A stretch of DNA of 64,000 bases from Euclidia mi (GCA_944739405.2 OX123182.2:42099598-42163597), one strand, 5' to 3'; positions 44,632-55,476 are shown, counted from the first letter of the stretch. Program-made: numbers and translations. The notes: generated from the sequence alone by a model not told the origin.

Positions 44632-44823
44632 TAGTCTCTCCTTCGGAGATACAGGCGAGAGACTATAAAAAGGCAGAGGTGTAATATTACACCCACATTT
44701 CGCCATGCTGCTTCTGATAATTGGGAAAAACTCAGTAATACTTTTGCCCGACCCGGGAATTAAACTCGAGACCTACAGTTTAGCAGACGCATACGCTGTC
44801 AACTGTACCACGGAGGCAGTCAA
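44632..44823 (-). mobile_element. tRNA-derived SINE with RTE-type tail
   Basis: On the minus strand, A-box-like TGGTACAGTTGACA and B-box GAGTTTAATTCCCGG (44757-44771) are followed by ACACCTCTGCC and a CGCCTGTATCTCCGAAGGAG tail. The tail is a variant of the CTCTGCCTACCC...GGG...CAGGCGTGA end of the RTE at 12745-14445, showing that this SINE borrows an RTE 3' end. Related scraps are at 32576-32615 and 53868-53990. Confidence 0.75.
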
Positions 44824-44847
44824 ATATTATTTATTTCTATAATCTAT

Positions 44848-45345
44848 CTGTATATAAATTCTTGCGTTACTGATTGACTGACAAACATGCTACAGCCGAA
44901 ACAACTGAGCGCAAGTAGATGAAATTTAGCATGTATGTTCCTTGAGGTGTGTAGATAGATACTGAGAGAGGATTTTTAGAAATTGCGCCCCTAAAGGAGT
45001 TAAACTGGTTTTCAAAATTTGTATGAAACTTTTATTCCCTCAATGGATTAACTTCAAACTTTGTATACCTATTGGTTCCTCAAATGAAGTTTGTGAACTC
45101 TAAGAAAGTGTTTTTGGAAATTCTTACCTAAGTGGATAAAAAGGGGAGTCATAATTTGCATAGAACCTTTTATGCCTTCAATGGATTAACTTCATACTTT
45201 GTTTATTGGATCCGCAAATGACGTTAGCGAACACAAAGACATTTATTTTGCAAATTTTTCCCTAAAAGGGTGGAAAAGGGATTCAGAGTTTGTGTAAAAA
45301 CTTTTAATTTTTCAATGGAATCACTTCAATCTCTGTATATTAATT
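44848..45345 (+). repeat. Second array of the 130-bp repeat family
   Basis: It starts TAAATTCTTGCGTTACTGATTGACTG and has three to four units (marks near 45020, 45152 and 45290). It is cut at about 45345 by the LINE. The piece at 48190-48345 on the far side of the LINE begins again with the family's start, not the continuation, so it is a separate copy rather than the other half. Confidence 0.65.
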
Positions 45346-48190
45346 ACATCTTGATTGTTTCTTTGAACGCTTGGATATATTGTTGCACAAATATGTAACT
45401 AAACATACTAAAAAGAAAATAATTTTAGCTGCTGATATGAATATTAATGTTCTTGACACAAACATCCACACAGAGCGTTTAATGGATATTTTCAAAAAAT
45501 ACAATCTCACAGTACATATATCAGAACCGACCAGGAGAAAATCTTGTTTAGATTTAATTATCAGTAATATAGATAATGCAGGAGGTACAATATTGCCATT
45601 AGGTCTATATGACCATGAAACAGCTCAGGCATTATGTTGCCCAGTAAACTTTAAAAACGTTGCCCCAGAATACATATTTAAGTTCAGGAGATGTTTTTCA
45701 AAAGAAAATATTGAGAATTTTAAGCAATATTTACCAAGTATAAACTATTTAAAACTAGAACTGCGAACTGATTTAAATTTAGCTTTTGATGATTTTTATT
45801 CTTATTTTTGTCTTCTTTATAGACTTTGCTTCCCTGTAAATAAAATAAAGGTCAATATATCTAGGCAATCAAACTGGTTGTCAAAATTGGATGGCAGATA
45901 TAAGCGAGACCTACGCTACAAATTTTATTCTACGAAATCTAGTCATGATAAAACGATATATGTGAACTATACTAAACTGTTACGAAAGTTTATTTTATGC
46001 GCCAAAAAACAAATGAATCAAAAATATGTGGCAAACAGTAAAAATAAATGCAAAGCTACGTGGAACATTATAAAAACTGAGACAAATGACTTACCATACA
46101 ATAACTATATATCAAAAATATGCACATCAGATTTAACAATTACCGATCCATCTGCAAATGCAACAGCGTTCAATGAACATTTTATATCGACTACTAATGT
46201 ATTAAATCATGAGCTGACATTAACAAATAGTAAAACCCAAGTACAACATTCTATGTTTCTAACACCAGTCGATGAAAAGTATATAAAAAAAATAATAACT
46301 TCATTAGCTAATACGACAGCAGAAGGGTATGACTCTATAAATACGGGTATTATTAAAGCCTGCAAAGACCAGCTCTGTCCAATACTAGTTTTTCTCATCA
46401 ATCTATCCTTAGAATGTGGTGAGTTCCCAAAAAAGCTTAAAAACGCAATTGTAAAGCCTATACATAAAAAAGGAGATAAACAGGACATCTGCAATTATCG
46501 ACCAGTGACATTAGTACCCATATTTTCAAATTTTTTTGAAAAGGTTATGCATGACAAACTAGTGTCATTCTTTAATAAAAATAATATAATAAAAGATCAT
46601 CAGCTTGGCTTCCAAAAAAATAAGTCCACTAGAGACGCGGCTTTCAATCTTTTAAATGATATCCTATGGAGTGTAAATGATAAAAAATATACTACTGCCT
46701 TGTTTTTGGATATGTCAAAAGCTTTTGATTTTGTATCGCATGATCAATTGCTTAAAAAGCTAAAACACAATGGTATTAGAGGACTGCCCCTAAATTGGTT
46801 GGCAACATATTTAAGGGATAGATACCAGTGCGTTCATTTGACGCGGCTGGATTCAAACACAATTCAAATTTACAAATTGGAGTACCAGCGTAATGAATTT
46901 GGTGTACCCCAGGGTAGCGTGCTAGGCCCTTTGCTGTTTCTTGTATATGTAAACGATTTGCCTGAAGTTACAGAACACAAAACAATACTTTTTGCCGATG
47001 ATGTATCAATTATTGTAACATCGAATAAATCAGTAACGTTAGAGCATCATAAACTTGACATTAATAATACTTTGACATCGATTATAAAATGGTTAAATCC
47101 TAATAATTTACAAATAAATTTAATTAAACCAAATTTAATGAATTTTAATAATTATAAAAATAAATGTATTGACATAAATTATGAAGGACAAGTTCTGAAA
47201 AACTCTAATAATGTAATTTTCTTAGGACTTACAATTGACACACATTTAAAATGGAAAGAACAGATTCATAAGGTTTGTGGAAAAATTAATAGGTTCGCAT
47301 TCTCGCTTCATAAGCTTACACTAGTTGCAAACAAAGATACAGCTATAATAGCTTATCATGCTTATGTTGAGTCAGTGTTCAGATATGGGTTGTTAATCTG
47401 GGGTAATGGAACAAACGTAAATAAAGCATTTGTTGCTCAAAAACACTGTTTACGATCTATAGCTGGTGTCGCCCCTGATGTATCTTGTCGACCCTACTTT
47501 AAATCTTTAAATATATTACCATTGCCTTGCTTATATATACTGGAAATTGGCAAATTTGTGAAACAGAATTCAGATATGTTCAAACAAGCCAAAGATGTCA
47601 CAAAGCGAGCTAATATTAGAAACCCAAATAGATTGGTAATGGAATCTGTTCCAAAAAGTACAAAATTACAGAAAAATTGCTATTACATGTGTAAGACAGT
47701 TTATAATAAGATACCAGAAGAGATAAAACTACTACCATTTAAAAAAAATTGTATGCACTAAAAAAATGGCTTTTGGAAAAAACCTTCTACTCAATTAAAG
47801 AGTTCTTAGATTCTAAATGAGTAGGTACATTATATAAGAATACTATTTGTGCACTGTTGTAAAAATGCAAGACAATAAAAATGTATAATAATCGTGGTAC
47901 CTACTACAACAATACTAATCTAAAACTAGAAAATCTAAGTAATTTTAACTGAATAAATTATGATGATTAAATAACATATCAATATTATGTATATGTAATG
48001 AAGATTAGCAAGTTTTTGTTTTATTATTCTAATTTTATAAATATTATTTAATGAATTGTTATCTCATCCATGACTTGCATGCTATTAATATTATAGTTAA
48101 ATAGGCCTGACCTGTATTATTCTGTACTGTAACACCAATGTAAAATAACCCTATTTACTGCAAATAATTTGAATTTTGAATTTGAATTTG
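45346..48190 (+). mobile_element. CR1/Jockey-group LINE, 5'-truncated
   Basis: The long ORF is followed by an AT-rich 3' UTR and a short microsatellite tail of GAATTT units (48168-48192), a tail style seen in CR1-superfamily clades such as Daphne and Crack. The 5' end is truncated within the endonuclease near 45346, where the 130-bp repeat array stops. No TSD is evident, as is common in this group. Confidence 0.8.
45371..47761 (+). CDS. LINE ORF2: endonuclease C-terminal part and reverse transcriptase
   Basis: 796 codons are open; the frame extends upstream to about 45347. The start carries the end of an APE-type endonuclease: LAADMNIN, SCLDLIISN and a degenerate DH motif (GLYDHE where SDH is usual). 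RT motifs are KPIHKKGD, NYRPVTLVP, LGFQKNKSTRDA, FLDMSKAFDFV, FGVPQGSVLGPLLFLVYVNDLP and catalytic FADD near residue 540, then the thumb and a C-terminal domain with YVESVFRYGLLIWG and AQKHCLRSIAGV. The enzyme nicks DNA and copies its own RNA in the nucleus. The ORF ends early at 47759-47761 after an A8 run (47741-47748); the +1 frame continues KKWLLEKTFYSIKEFL to TGA at 47818-47820, so a single-base slip in the run removed about the last 20 residues. Otherwise it is intact for its length. Confidence 0.9.
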   Translation: MDILLHKYVTKHTKKKIILAADMNINVLDTNIHTERLMDIFKKYNLTVHISEPTRRKSCLDLIISNIDNAGGTILPLGLYDHETAQALCCPVNFKNVAPEYIFKFRRCFSKENIENFKQYLPSINYLKLELRTDLNLAFDDFYSYFCLLYRLCFPVNKIKVNISRQSNWLSKLDGRYKRDLRYKFYSTKSSHDKTIYVNYTKLLRKFILCAKKQMNQKYVANSKNKCKATWNIIKTETNDLPYNNYISKICTSDLTITDPSANATAFNEHFISTTNVLNHELTLTNSKTQVQHSMFLTPVDEKYIKKIITSLANTTAEGYDSINTGIIKACKDQLCPILVFLINLSLECGEFPKKLKNAIVKPIHKKGDKQDICNYRPVTLVPIFSNFFEKVMHDKLVSFFNKNNIIKDHQLGFQKNKSTRDAAFNLLNDILWSVNDKKYTTALFLDMSKAFDFVSHDQLLKKLKHNGIRGLPLNWLATYLRDRYQCVHLTRLDSNTIQIYKLEYQRNEFGVPQGSVLGPLLFLVYVNDLPEVTEHKTILFADDVSIIVTSNKSVTLEHHKLDINNTLTSIIKWLNPNNLQINLIKPNLMNFNNYKNKCIDINYEGQVLKNSNNVIFLGLTIDTHLKWKEQIHKVCGKINRFAFSLHKLTLVANKDTAIIAYHAYVESVFRYGLLIWGNGTNVNKAFVAQKHCLRSIAGVAPDVSCRPYFKSLNILPLPCLYILEIGKFVKQNSDMFKQAKDVTKRANIRNPNRLVMESVPKSTKLQKNCYYMCKTVYNKIPEEIKLLPFKKNCMH

Positions 48191-48361
48191 AATTTTCCTT
48201 ACTGACTGTCTAACAGACACATTACAGCCGAAATTACTGGGCGCAAAAAGGTCAAATTTAGCATGTATGTTGCTTGAAGAGGGTGTTTGTACAAAATATT
48301 TAATTTAATCGTAATTTACGTGTGCGAAGCAGCGAATAGAATATATATATATATATATATT
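48190..48361 (+). repeat. Fragment of the 130-bp repeat family plus (AT)n
   Basis: It has TTACTGACTGTCTAACAGACAC and AAATTTAGCATGTATGTTGCTTG, then jumps to an end-like GTGTGCGAAGCAGCGAATAG and an AT run at 48342-48361. This is probably an internally deleted copy and gives a candidate 3' end for the family. Confidence 0.5.
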
Positions 48362-48604
48362 TTACAACAGTTATTGCCTACTGGAATTAGAATATCTAAA
48401 TTTCTTTGGTAATAGAGCTTTCGGAGGCCAGCGGTAATTTTTTTTAGGATGTTAGTGTCACACCTGTATAGTAGTATCGCTACTATATTCTTAACTAAAA
48501 TCGCATAGGGAAATATTGTTATCAAAATTCTTAACCACAGCAGACAGTACGGATATTTTACTTCGGCAATTGCGATTTAGGTCACCTGCGGACTGGTCAC
48601 TACT

Positions 48605-48830
48605 GACACGGATAGACAATTTGGCTTTACAGTAGGTAAATTGACAGTCGACGCAGTTAAATTGGTTAGGAAGATAGTCTCGTCATCAACACAACAATTT
48701 GTGCTAGGTATATTCTTAGATATATCTGGCGCTATCGACAACGCATGGTGGCCAATGCTTTTACTTAAATTAAAGTCTCGTGGATGCTTTAGTAACATAC
48801 TTATTACCCCATTTATACATATTTTCTACA
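48605..48830 (+). pseudogene. R1-clade LINE reverse transcriptase fragment
   Basis: The frame reads QFGFTVGKLTVDAVKLVRKIVSS (shown in part), then GIFLDISGAIDNAWWPMLLLKL. LDISGAFDNAWWP is diagnostic of R1-type RTs (R1, TRAS, SART and relatives). About 75 codons are preserved with no stop, then homology ends in AT-rich sequence. Both ends are truncated. Confidence 0.8.
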
Positions 48831-48839
48831 TTTTCTAAA

Positions 48840-49480
48840 AAATTACGGAAAGGTTCAACATATTTCTTAAAGTATAACACACATTAATAATTGCAATCTT
48901 TGCTGTGTTCTCTATTTGTATTTCTAACTACATGGTTAAGTGATAACCTATACTTCAAAAACGTTAATTGTTCTTTACAGGCCTTTGGCATAATTCGGAA
49001 GGACTATTGCAAGGGTTTATGGACATAAACCTATCTAGATTAAGGAAATCGTCATCGTCGTTCGAAATGCGTTATCGATAATTGTTTTGATGTAAGCACT
49101 TTCTGAACCTTCAACTAAGTCAATAATGGTCTGTCTGACGTGCTAGTGACAAGGCCTGTCGATAATTATATTTAAAATCTATATAATGTAGATGCTGTCT
49201 ACTGGCAAAGGGATTACAAAGCTTTCAAAGTCTTGAAGAGTTTGTGCCTAAAGGTTTACGTATATAAAATGATTACTCTGCAAGTTCTTTCTAGAAATAT
49301 GTCTATAGTTCATAGGTACATTTGCTACGCTTGATGCATTAAGAAAGCGACATCAAGTAAGTGTCTTTGCATTTTTTATTTGAACCTTAGTGTGTATAGA
49401 ATTTTTCGTCACTTCACATTGCCTTCTAGACATTTTGGCTGTACACGAAGGAAGCGATAGCCTATGGACATACCAACTGG
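48840..49480. other. AT-rich DNA, no gene seen
   Basis: No open frame or repeat that I can name. Confidence 0.4.
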
Positions 49481-49484
49481 CTGT

Positions 49485-49690
49485 GCCGTGGCATTAATAT
49501 GTTTGACAGTCAGTCAAGGGAGTCAGTACCTCTGAATGACACTAATTTAAGTCATAGAATATCGCTTTGGATTGCGGAGGTCAGATATGCAGCCACTCTA
49601 TTTGAAAGCTAGTATTTAGTCAAATCCGGTTAGACTAGTAAGCGGACCCCGGGTTGAAATTGAAATAATGCTGGGCGGATGATGAGAACA
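49485..49690 (+). mobile_element. Retroposon tail fragment (CCGGTTAGACT type)
   Basis: AAATCCGGTTAGACTAGTAAG, GCGGACCCCGGG and GCGGATGATGA mark the 3' end of a GAT-tailed RTE/SINE family. Parallel copies are at 56985-57175 and 63085-63300, so the family is present three times in this window. Confidence 0.55.
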
Positions 49691-49789
49691 ATTATATCTC
49701 TGTTTAAATATACATAAACAATACAATATGTCGCCAGCGTCGCATCGAACATAAGGTTCGAAGTAAGTGTTTAATCTATTAATCTTCCT

Positions 49790-52600
49790 AACTCGGTATT
49801 GAGTCTTCTTCTGTCGCGACTTTATTCTATTTACTTGGGGTCGGCCCTCCTTATCCTTTTCCTTCATAGTGTACGGTCTTGTGCAGTGCTTGCGTCTAAT
49901 TTAGCTTCTTTCAGGTCAATTTCGACCGTCGTTAACCAAGTGGCGGGTGGTCTTCCGCGCAGCGGCGGTAGCGGTTTTTGGCAGTGCTTAGTGAGATAGT
50001 CCATCGTGATATTGAACAGCAGTGGGCTAACAGTTAAGCCTTGGTGCACACCAACCTCCAGTTCAAACTTGCTACCTATTCTGGCTGGGCTTTGTACCTG
50101 TGTTGTCACGGATGTGTACATATCCTGAATTAGGTTTATATAGCACTCTGGTACCAGTTGTTGTCGCAGTGCTTTCCAGATCAGATCACGAGGAATGTGG
50201 GTCGAAAGCTTTCTCTAGATCGATAATAATCATATGAAGATTTTTCTGATTCGCTTTGGTTTTCTCCAACATTATACGAATTGTCTGTATCGCATCAGAT
50301 GTACCCTTTTGTGCAACAAAGCCGCACTGATTTGGTATTAGTATTATTTTGGCAATCAACCGGTTGTTAATAACTCGTTCCCAGATTTTCATAGTGTGGG
50401 CCATCAATTTAACGGCTCTGTGGTTGCTGCATTCCCTCACATCGTCTTTGCCCTTATAGAAAGGTATAAGAAAACTATTGCGCCAGCAGTTGGAAATGGT
50501 ACCGCCCTCAATAAATTTATTAAATAATTCGCACAGCCACAGAATACCCTGTTCACCCATGTGTTTCCAGACCTCGGCTGGTATTTCGTCTGGACCTGGT
50601 GCCTTGTTGTTCTTCATTTGCTTTAACGCCTTTTTAACTTCTTGTGGCTCGATAGCAGGGATTGGGCCAGTAACTGGTTCAGGGTGAGAGAAGGTTTGGT
50701 TTCTGGGACGTGATATATTAAGTAGCTCTCTGTAGTATTCTGTCCACCTGTTTTTAATGTCCTCGTCTTGAGTCAGAAGTCGGTTTGCATCATCATTTAT
50801 GTATTTTACTGTTGTTAAGTCTTTTGTGTTGTTATGTCTCATTTTTGTTATTTTGTAAATGTTAACATCTGTGTTGGCTGACTCTAAATTTTCGTAGAAC
50901 TTGCTGTTTGATTTTGCCATTGCAATTGCCACATGTCGCTTAGCCTGTTTTTTTTATCTTGGTATGTTTTACGGTCATTTTCGTCTTGTGTGGATCGCCA
51001 TAACTTGAAACTGTCCTTTTTTGCCAATACGACCTCCCTAATATCGGAACTCCACCACTGAGTTTCCTTGTTTGGACCTTTTCTACTTCTGGTTCTACCC
51101 AGGTATTTTTCTGCTGTTGTTATGCATACGTTTTTGAAGCGTTCCCACATTTCCTTCGCTGTACAGGCTGCTGTATTGTCGTTGGATAGGTAGTCTTTGA
51201 GATCTTTGATAAAAAGTTCACCAGAAGGTTCAATGATGTCTCTCCATTTTATTTTGGGTATCATCGTTCTTTTCAAGTTAATTGGCTTCGGCAAACTATA
51301 AACAGCCACCATCAGTCTGTGTTGGGTAGTGAGAAGTTCTCCGGGTATGATTTTACAGTCCTTGTATCTTCCTAAGCTACTTCGTTTTACTAGCATATAG
51401 TCTACTTGCGTGGAATGGCCACCGCTTTGGTATTTGATTAGATGTGATTCTTTTTTCTTAAAGAAGGTGTTAATGATGACTAGGTCATAGACAGAAGAGT
51501 ACTGCATGATAGTATTTCCATCATTATTTCGTGCACCGTACCCGTATCCACCATGCCATCTTTCAAAGTTTGTCCCTTTTTCGCCAACGTGGCCATTCAA
51601 ATCACCGCCAAGATGTACAGACTCGCACGAAGGTATAGTATTAGCTAGGTTATACAGATCATCCCAGAATACTTCTTTCTCGCTGTCAGTAGTTCCTGTC
51701 TGCGGAGCATATGCTGATATTATATTAAAGCATGGTTGGTTTTCAAGTGCTATTTTCACCAACATTAGTCTATCACTAACTTTCTCAACTTTTACAAGCC
51801 TGTTTGTTAATTTCTCCGATAGTATGATCCCCACGCCATTTTTATTTGCCATGGTTCTATTATATATGAGCTTAAATCCATTGCCGATATGTCTTGATTT
51901 TGCCCCTTTCTACTTGGTTTCCTGTACACAGCATGCATCTATTTTTCTCTTGACGAGTACGTCGCTGAGCTCGGCACTTCTGCCCGTCATAGAGCCGACA
52001 TTCCATGTGGCTAAACGTAGAGATGCGCCTGTGTTCATTCGACCGTCGCTGAGGGGGACGCCCTAGTATGTATATGTTTTCCTTTATTGCGTACTTTCAT
52101 TATTTTTGGATAAGGAGATTTTGATTGGTTGTGGTTTTTACAGCCAGTTCCCCACCTGACGCCAAGACAGTAATCCTCCTCAGGACTATGAGCGCCACCG
52201 TTGAACAGTGATGGTTTCTGCCGCCGCCGACTCTTTAGGGTTGCCCTGCCCAGCACCCCAACTCTAGTGATGACCTAGTTGCCCCGGTAGCCAGGGTTAG
52301 CTCACCGCTAGGCTTTCCCCTCCTCCCCACAATGGCAAGCACTTATTTAATGGCGGTGCTAACTCGCTATGTCACAAGGTCGACATCGAATTTGCGAGTA
52401 TTTCTTAGAGCCTGCACCTGCCACAGTACAATCCACCCGCCTCCTGATAACCCTGCCGCCTCGGTCCGGGACTGCTTATTCGGTGTAACCTTATTCGCAG
52501 CTATCCTACATACTTTAGGAGTATTCCACTATCCGCCACCTGTGGACCCGGTAGATAGCTGAGGCTCGCCACTACTGAGTCAGTCGATTAAACATTATTG
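49790..52600 (-). mobile_element. RTE-clade LINE with endonuclease, internally deleted
   Basis: On the minus strand a GC-rich 5' region (52560-52040; contains GGTAGCC, GTCATCACTAGAGTTGGGG) leads into an endonuclease-RT ORF and ends with a GGCCGACCCCAAGT motif and an AGAAGAAGAC tail near 49800. The 5' limit near 52600 is an estimate. It retains both ends but has lost most of the palm and all of the thumb. Confidence 0.75.
49835..52038 (-). pseudogene. RTE endonuclease-reverse transcriptase ORF, four lesions
   Basis: ATG at 52038 starts MNTGASLRLATWNVGSM, the beginning of an APE-type endonuclease. It continues with CVQETK, then an in-frame TAG at 51910-51912 where Trp is usual, SAYAPQTG, GGDLNGHVG, a degenerate catalytic-His region (TTQHRLMV) and WWSSDIREVV. 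A frameshift at an A8 run (50948-50955) moves to the RT: NNKAPGPDEIPAE, FLIPFYKGKDD, CSNHRAVKLMAHTMKIWERV, NQCGFVAQKGTSDAI and IIDLEKAFD. A second frameshift lies near 50205. Then HQGLTVSPLLFNITMDYL is followed directly by GRPPATWLTTVE, the far C-terminus, so the YADD box and about 250 residues are deleted. It cannot make an active enzyme. Confidence 0.85.
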
Positions 52601-53865
52601 CTGATATACATACATGGTACATTCTCACATTTTTTGTGGAAAATAATATGAACTCGTTTTGGTTTAATCAACATCAGTCACATTAGAATACCTCAAAGTG
52701 TACAAAATGTACTTCGCATTTTATTCGTGACATTAAATTTGTCCTCGTGTAATCGCTTGCTAGGGTTATATTTTATTTACGGCTTAATGGCTCATTGTTT
52801 AATTAAATAAGTAAATGTTTATTCACATCTTATTTTACAGAGGTTAACAATGTTATTGCTTTACGTGGTGAAAGGTCACTGCACTTAATGGCACTGCCGC
52901 GCGCCGTGACTTTATTCAGTAATGGAAATTTACTGAGACAATACCAAATATAGCAATGAACAGGTAATGTAAAGATATTGAATTATTGGCCGCCTATTTC
53001 GCTGCATAACGTAACGTGCGTATAATATCGGCATGGTTAGGCAAGGGCCAATTATTAAATACCAAATTTTAACGAATTTGGTACAGTAATTACGGGGCAA
53101 AAATGGGTGTATCTAATGGTGGGATCGACAGATACACGAGTGATAATAATTATAAAGGTTTTGTGTTTTGTTTGTACGAAACCCGAAAAAGAACATTTCA
53201 ATCAACGGATATGTAAAGAAAGCTGCCATCTGTCGCCAGGATTAGAATTGCATGTAATATTTTTTGGACAAATATGTTAAGCCGTATTATAATCTACTAA
53301 AGTAATAGATGTTCCTGACTGTCCCTAAAATATCGACTGTCTGTAATAGTACCTAATACTTCGTCGTAGGAGCTTAATCTTCCATAGTGCTTGACAATCT
53401 GACATAATCTTACCCTCACTGTTGACATAATTATGTAGGTACTTTAGAGAAGCTAACTAAAATCTCTAAAACTTTTATAGGTGTGCCAAAGTATGTCGTT
53501 TGTCAACATAAATTACATATTCTGCTGGCGTCAAAAACTCCATTAATTTCAGAGAAAATAAAAGTAGTTCACACTAGGCACCGTGCAGTCAGGCTTAGCG
53601 GCTCTCTCATTATTATTTCTTAGGCAAAACTCCCAAGTTCGAGGGCCACGCCATCTTTGAAGTTAATTAAACGGTTCTCATCGCGTCTTCATTATTGCCA
53701 GACTACGCCGACAGACGTTGCCGGGCTTTGACGTAGGTATCTGTGTGGAATATATGGGCTAAGTTTGTATTACTGCAATATACTTTGAGTTTATTTACGT
53801 CTTGTGTGTTTTATTGTGGTACTTTTGTTTAAAGGCGACTAAAGTATGACTAACAACTTTTATTC
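52600..53865. other. AT-rich DNA, no gene seen
   Basis: No coding frame of note. Bases 53580-53650 hold a possible decayed tRNA-like SINE (GTGCAGTCAGGCTTAGCGGC ... CAAGTTCGAGGG), too diverged to call firmly. Confidence 0.4.
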
Positions 53866-53867
53866 AT

Positions 53868-53990
53868 AGCATCACACCTGTATCCCAGAAGGATTTGGCA
53901 GAGGTGTAAAACGTAACAAGGGGCGAACCTATTGCCATTGTTAGAATTCGGAACAAATCAGTAACACTTTCTAAATGTTGGTTACTATAT
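53868..53990 (-). mobile_element. SINE tail fragment
   Basis: On the minus strand, ACACCTCTGCC and GGGATACAGGTGTGA correspond to the tail of the SINE at 44632-44823, including the neighbouring region around a CAGTAACACTTT word. Confidence 0.5.
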
Positions 53991-54067
53991 TTTCAAATGT
54001 TGCTTACATCAGAACTCCGTAATTCATTCACCGATTTGGAATCTTCTTTCTTTATATGGAAAGATAT

Positions 54068-54118
54068 ACCACCAACGGAAAGTAAGTATATAAGATATAC
54101 TCACTTTCCGTTGGTGGT
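54068..54118. repeat. Perfect 16-bp inverted repeat
   Basis: Arms 54068-54083 (ACCACCAACGGAAAGT) and 54103-54118 are exact complements. The interior GTATAT...GATATAC nearly pairs too, so almost all 51 bases could form one stem. Flanks GATTTGGA (about 54032) and TCCAAATC (about 54123) extend the symmetry weakly. It may be a small foldback element. Confidence 0.75.
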
Positions 54119-54327
54119 TCAATCCAAATCTGATAATAAATAATAATTAATACCCACCAAAAACATTCTGTAAAAAATTGTCAAGTCTCGATTGAGCAGC
54201 TTGCTTATCTCGAAAAAGTAATTATTTGTTTTGTTTTTCGTCTGAGTGTGTGGCCAACTCTGGTGTCGGAGTTTTCAGACCGCCCGAAGGCCTCCGACAT
54301 GGCCTAACGATCCATATCCTAGACAAG

Positions 54328-54381
54328 AACCGGGACCGACAGCTTTACGTGCCCTCCGAGGGCAAGCTGTCGGTCCCGGTT
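54328..54381. repeat. Perfect 18-bp GC-rich hairpin beside a 5S-like repeat
   Basis: Arms 54328-54345 (AACCGGGACCGACAGCTT) and 54364-54381 are exact complements around an 18-base loop that itself contains the small palindrome GCCCTCCGAGGGC. It lies immediately before the 5S-like block and is probably part of the same retroposon. Confidence 0.85.
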
Positions 54382-54418
54382 ACCAGCACGGTAGCGCTCA
54401 GATGTAAATGCCACACAC

Positions 54419-54500
54419 GGTCACCCATCCAAGTGGTAGTCTGTGCACGCGTTGCTTAATTATGCCGATCTGCTACGAACGGCAAGCCAAGTCTCGCTAT
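54419..54500 (-). mobile_element. 5S rRNA-derived retroposon piece
   Basis: On the minus strand, GATCGGCATAATTAAGCAACG and CTTGGATGGGTGACC parallel the 5S rRNA segment GATCACCGAAGTTAAGCAACG ... CTTGGATGGGTGACC, which contains the box C promoter region. Flanking sequence is not 5S, and pairing partners are missing, so it is a SINE3-like or 5S-derived repeat, not a functional 5S gene. Confidence 0.65.
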
Positions 54501-54950
54501 GAGCGCTACAAATAGTAATGAAATCTCTAGACAAAGTCGAGCCAAATCTGAGGTTCCTTACTGCAATTTATTTATTATTACTACCTGTACCCACTAACGT
54601 GTAAAAATGTTCAACCATTGATCGCATTTTTTAACTATCTAGAGCGTGATAAAATGCTCAACCGATAGATAGATATGATGGAATATCATGTTTTTTACAC
54701 AATGAGTTTAGACCAGAATCAGTTTATTTGAGTGTACTGACTGACGAAAAGCGGAAAAGTCAAGCTGTGTTGCCTTAACCACTATTATTATATTAAAGCG
54801 AAATATATATTCTTCCTTCAGTACAATTTACTAACACTAAATGCAGAGAAAACCAACTATGTTAAGTTTACCATACGCAAATTAACAGCACAACAAACTA
54901 ACACACCATTGTAGGCCCATCACTGTGGTGCCTTTCCTGGAATTCCCTGT
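54500..54950. other. AT-rich spacer, no gene seen
   Basis: No coding frame or recognised repeat. Confidence 0.4.
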
Positions 54951-54964
54951 GCATGTCCTTGTAT

Positions 54965-55475
54965 AAATGGCACAAATAAAATAAAATATACACGGTAGAA
55001 TACGTAAGTTAATATATGTCTTCAAGAAAATGCGACATATTGCAGACCCAACATTAATCAGGCAAGTGTACTTTGCTCTATGCCAGTCAATATTAACATA
55101 TTGCATTACGACATGGGGGGGGGGGGGGGCGCAGGAAAAATTTTGTTACTGTCTGTTGAGAGCTCAGCGAGCAATCCTTAAAGTATCAACCTCCAAACCT
55201 TTTCTATTGCCAACTTATTCCCTATACAAAGCTTGTTTAGTATTTACTTACTATTTATTAAGAGTAACGTATTAAAGCAACACACAGCCCTTCCCTACAG
55301 CACTATCTCTACCAACAAAAGGCAACATAATATAATCTTTCCGACTAAAATACAAACAAGACACGCATTCACATCCAAATTTTTTATATTCGCTACTTTA
55401 CAAAAGGCTAACACTAACGTCACTAACGACTAACTACGAAGATACAGAAAAATTATTAATGTGTTAAAATAATAA
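54965..55475 (+). pseudogene. LINE reverse transcriptase C-terminal fragment
   Basis: The frames read KLIYVFKKMRHIADPTLIRQVYF (in part), ALCQSILTYCITTWGG, LLRAQRAILKV, then after a frameshift near 55240 VLKQHTALP and QTRHAFTSKF, matching the post-RT C-terminal region of Jockey/CR1-type ORFs. A run of 13 G at 55117-55129 lies inside and may mark an indel. Both ends are truncated. Confidence 0.65.
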
Positions 55476-55476
55476 C

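Noticed and set aside
42895..45345. The 130-bp repeats as a CRISPR-like array
   Set aside because: Units are adjacent and degenerate with no unique spacers, and the genome is eukaryotic.
54419..54500. Functional 5S rRNA gene
   Set aside because: Only the 3' half resembles 5S; helix partners and the terminator are missing.
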